A stretch of DNA of 64,000 nucleotides. It comes from Fontibacillus phaseoli (lineage in GTDB: Bacteria; Bacillota; Bacilli; Paenibacillales; Paenibacillaceae). Made by a program: the position numbers and the translations under genes. The notes under the pieces were generated by a model. The model was given only the letters and a program-made list of their open reading frames with translations, was not told the DNA's origin and did not search any database. The stretch covers positions 1 through 64,000 of the forward strand of contig NZ_QPJW01000010.1 in the NCBI RefSeq assembly GCF_003337355.1, written 5' to 3'. Positions 61,979-64,000 of the stretch are shown one piece after another. Positions within the stretch are counted from its first letter, which is position 1. The number at the start of each line of letters is the position of its first letter.

Positions 61979-63205
61979 TCAATCCGTTAATTCTTTTCCC
62001 TTCGTCTCGGTACCAAGCAGGAATACGGCCAATGCGCCAATCAGGATCGTGACGAAGAAAATCCAGAAAATCGAACCGATGGAGAATTGACGGGCAACCA
62101 ACATGCCAACGAGATACGGCCCGATAATGCCTCCCACCCGGCCGAAGGAAGCGGCCAAGCCTACCCCGGTAGAACGGACCCGGGTCGGATACAGTTCCGG
62201 CGTATAGGCATACATGCCTCCCCATGCTCCCAGGTTGAAAAAGGACAAACAAATGCCCGCTGCAATAAGCATTCCTTCGCTTGTTGCATTCCCGAACCAC
62301 GCAGCGCTCACCGCCGTCAGGAGCAGATAGACCACCAGGACGAATTTGCGGCCGAATTTCTCGATAAAATAGGCGGCCGTAAAATAACCCGGCAGTTGGG
62401 CAAGCGTCATGATCAGCACATATTCAAAGCTTTTCACAAGACTGAAGCCTTTAAGCATCATCACATTCGGGAGCCATAAAAACATGCCGTAATACGAGAA
62501 AACAACCGTAAACCACAGGATCCACAACATGATCGTGGAACGTCTATGAGGGCCTGTCCAGACCGATACAAAACGTTCCTTGACGGAAAGCCTGCGGTCC
62601 TTCTTTCCGGCTATCCTTTGAGTAAACCGCGGCGGGTCCTGAATCGACTTCCGCAGATAGAGCGCATATAATGCCGGAATTGCGCCAATCAGAAATGCGG
62701 TTTGCCAGCCGTATTTCGGAATGACAAAATAGGCGATCAAAGCGGATAAGATCCAACCGGCGGCCCAAAAGCTTTCCAGCAAGACAACCATTTTCCCCCG
62801 GTCTTTTGCCGCAACCGACTCCGATACCAGCGTGGATGCAACGGGCAGTTCCCCGCCCAGGCCGAAGCCGGCTATAAAACGCAGCACGCATAACACGGCA
62901 AAACCGGTGGCAGCCGCCGACAATCCGCTGGCTATCGAAAAAATGAGCAGCGTCCAGAGCAGTACAGCTTTGCGGCCGTACTTATCGGCCATAATTCCGG
63001 CAATCGCCGCGCCAAACGCCATGCCGACCGAATTGATGCTCGTAAAGAATCCGGTCTGCTGCGGCGTGAGGCTCCATTCCGCGGCCAGTGCCGCAGCGAT
63101 AAACGAAATAATTCCGACATCCATCGCATCGAACATCCAGCTTAGCCCGGCGCTCATCAGCAGCTTACGTTGCTTAGGCTTTGAAGCCGTTTCTGCAGTA
63201 TTCAT
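61979..63205 (-). CDS. MFS transporter, metabolite/sugar-acid type
   Basis: A 408-residue protein with 12 predicted helices. Motif A appears as GIMADKYGRKAVLLW in loop 2-3, and RFIAGFGLGGELPVASTLVS in helix 4-5 plus FIEKFGRKFVLVVYLLLTAV in the second half, a pattern like the sugar porter/aromatic-acid (AAHS) or SP families. The start at 63205 has GTGGGGGAA upstream; the longer frame to 63340 adds a poor N-terminus. Substrate open. Confidence 0.88.
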   Translation of the reverse strand: MNTAETASKPKQRKLLMSAGLSWMFDAMDVGIISFIAAALAAEWSLTPQQTGFFTSINSVGMAFGAAIAGIMADKYGRKAVLLWTLLIFSIASGLSAAATGFAVLCVLRFIAGFGLGGELPVASTLVSESVAAKDRGKMVVLLESFWAAGWILSALIAYFVIPKYGWQTAFLIGAIPALYALYLRKSIQDPPRFTQRIAGKKDRRLSVKERFVSVWTGPHRRSTIMLWILWFTVVFSYYGMFLWLPNVMMLKGFSLVKSFEYVLIMTLAQLPGYFTAAYFIEKFGRKFVLVVYLLLTAVSAAWFGNATSEGMLIAAGICLSFFNLGAWGGMYAYTPELYPTRVRSTGVGLAASFGRVGGIIGPYLVGMLVARQFSIGSIFWIFFVTILIGALAVFLLGTETKGKELTD

Positions 63206-63311
63206 TTGTATTCCCCCACTCATCCTCGAATCATTTTCTATATCGCTTAGCTTGCATCTTATTTTAGCAAAAAATGCTATTCTTTTCACAAAAAAATCCC
63301 TGTGACGAAGC

Positions 63312-64000
63312 TTAATGAACCGCGAGTACAACCATGCCAATCCCGGCTGCCGTCAAATGGCCACGTTCAATATCTTGAACGGTTTCGTCCCCAAAAATAA
63401 CTTCCCAACGCCCTAACTCCGGTAACCGGTATTTCCCTCTATCGGGTAAGGCTTGGTACAAAACGTACAGATGCCGGGCGGGATCACCTCCGGCATGATC
63501 CCGTAACGTATATGCTATCGCAGAATCCTGAACATGCTCTACCTGAAGATGCCTTACCACTTCCGCCGCCGTTCTTAGCCGGAAAGCGGGATGCTGCCTT
63601 CTTAGTCGGATCAGCCTGCGCACACGCTCCACTTCATCCCAATGCTCCGCACAACGAACCCAGTCCAACCGATTGATCTCCGCTGGAGCCTGAAAGCTGT
63701 TTTCAAGCCCATTTTTGGACCGCAGAAACTCCTGACCGGCATGAAGAAACGGAATCCCCTGGGAAGTCAGGACGATCCCCGTAGCCAACCGGTGCATGCA
63801 TCTACGCGCTTCATGACTTGCCTTCAGCGCCGAACAGGACAATTTGTCCCACAGCGTTTGATTGTCATGGCATTCGGCATAATTCACACTCTGGGAAGGC
63901 TCGGACGCAAAACCGCGTAAATCGTCATTATAATGAATGGCACCACAGACCCCGCTCATAATTTGTGCTGCCTGCCCCAACCCGCCGTTCACAAAGCCAG
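63312..64000 (-). CDS. type I pullulanase, C-terminal part (cut by window edge)
   Basis: The frame is open through position 64000, so the start lies outside the window. What remains (about 230 residues) is the end of a GH13 debranching enzyme: GFVNGGLGQ at the very edge, SVNYAECHDNQTLWDKLSC with the catalytic-site His-Asp, GIPFLHAGQEFLRSKNG, and a C-terminal beta domain (VLYQALPDRGKYRLPELGRW). It hydrolyses alpha-1,6 branches of glycogen or pullulan. Cytosolic or secreted cannot be judged. Confidence 0.92.
   Translation of the reverse strand, partial: GFVNGGLGQAAQIMSGVCGAIHYNDDLRGFASEPSQSVNYAECHDNQTLWDKLSCSALKASHEARRCMHRLATGIVLTSQGIPFLHAGQEFLRSKNGLENSFQAPAEINRLDWVRCAEHWDEVERVRRLIRLRRQHPAFRLRTAAEVVRHLQVEHVQDSAIAYTLRDHAGGDPARHLYVLYQALPDRGKYRLPELGRWEVIFGDETVQDIERGHLTAAGIGMVVLAVH

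Overview
The window looks like a chromosomal segment of a spore-forming member of the Paenibacillaceae (Paenibacillus or a close relative). The evidence is the 16S rRNA 5' end, strong AGGAGG-type ribosome binding sites with frequent GTG/TTG starts, a B. subtilis-type FadR fatty-acid regulon, the futalosine menaquinone genes, DUF4183/collagen-like spore-surface proteins and a SigA-type sigma factor. The 16S gene and the pullulanase gene are cut by the window edges. I saw no tRNA, prophage, complete insertion sequence or CRISPR array.

Layout. 1-1.3 kb: 5' end of an rRNA operon (minus strand) with two tandem promoters, then a decayed tetR gene. 1.5-3.7 kb: PhnB-like protein, a small helical protein and an M29 aminopeptidase. 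3.8-13.3 kb: a glycosylation locus with five glycosyltransferase genes (one with two GT domains), two methyltransferases (one fused to a ParB-like domain) and two small coat-like proteins. 13.6-16 kb: hemY and a TipA-type MerR regulator. 16-17 kb: a long non-coding stretch with a four-unit repeat element and a candidate structured RNA. 17-23 kb: SWIM-SNF2 helicase, AraC regulator and a secreted GH8 enzyme. 23.7-25.6 kb: an AT-rich merR/serine-hydrolase pair, probably imported. 25.9-31 kb: SDR, M14-like hydrolase, a second repeat element, PAP2 phosphatase and a marR-MFS pair. 31-43.5 kb: a complete fatty-acid beta-oxidation block (thioesterase, FadD, acyl-CoA dehydrogenase, thiolase, FadN, FadF; divergently fadR-etfB-etfA). 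43.9-52 kb: SgrR-like regulator, nitroreductase, a DUF4062 protein with a coupled small protein, a guanidine riboswitch with an SMR exporter pair, an OYE-type reductase, mqnB-mqnD and a third repeat element. 52-64 kb: radical SAM protein, fosB, an exosporium-like group (collagen-like protein, DUF4183 protein, trypsin-like protein), a short SigA-like sigma factor, a DsbA-like gene broken by one stop codon, eda, an MBL hydrolase, an MFS transporter and pullulanase.

How the genes fit together. The fad block is a coherent pathway. FadD activates fatty acids; the dehydrogenase, FadN and FadA run the cycle; EtfAB and FadF carry electrons to the membrane; FadR probably controls the set through a perfect 18-bp operator in front of its own gene. 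The glycosyltransferase locus could decorate spore-surface proteins such as the collagen-like protein at 54 kb, but this is inference. Both MerR genes have the 19-bp promoter spacing typical of MerR control.

The most unusual signal is an intergenic element found three times (16358-16542, 27785-27971, 51842-52026). Each copy has four 23-nt units, two direct and two inverted, starting 50/62/50 or 51/62/51 nt apart. One copy uses a clearly different unit sequence but keeps the same geometry. Each copy is preceded by a degenerate tract of about 9- or 18-nt periodicity. I know of no named family with this architecture.
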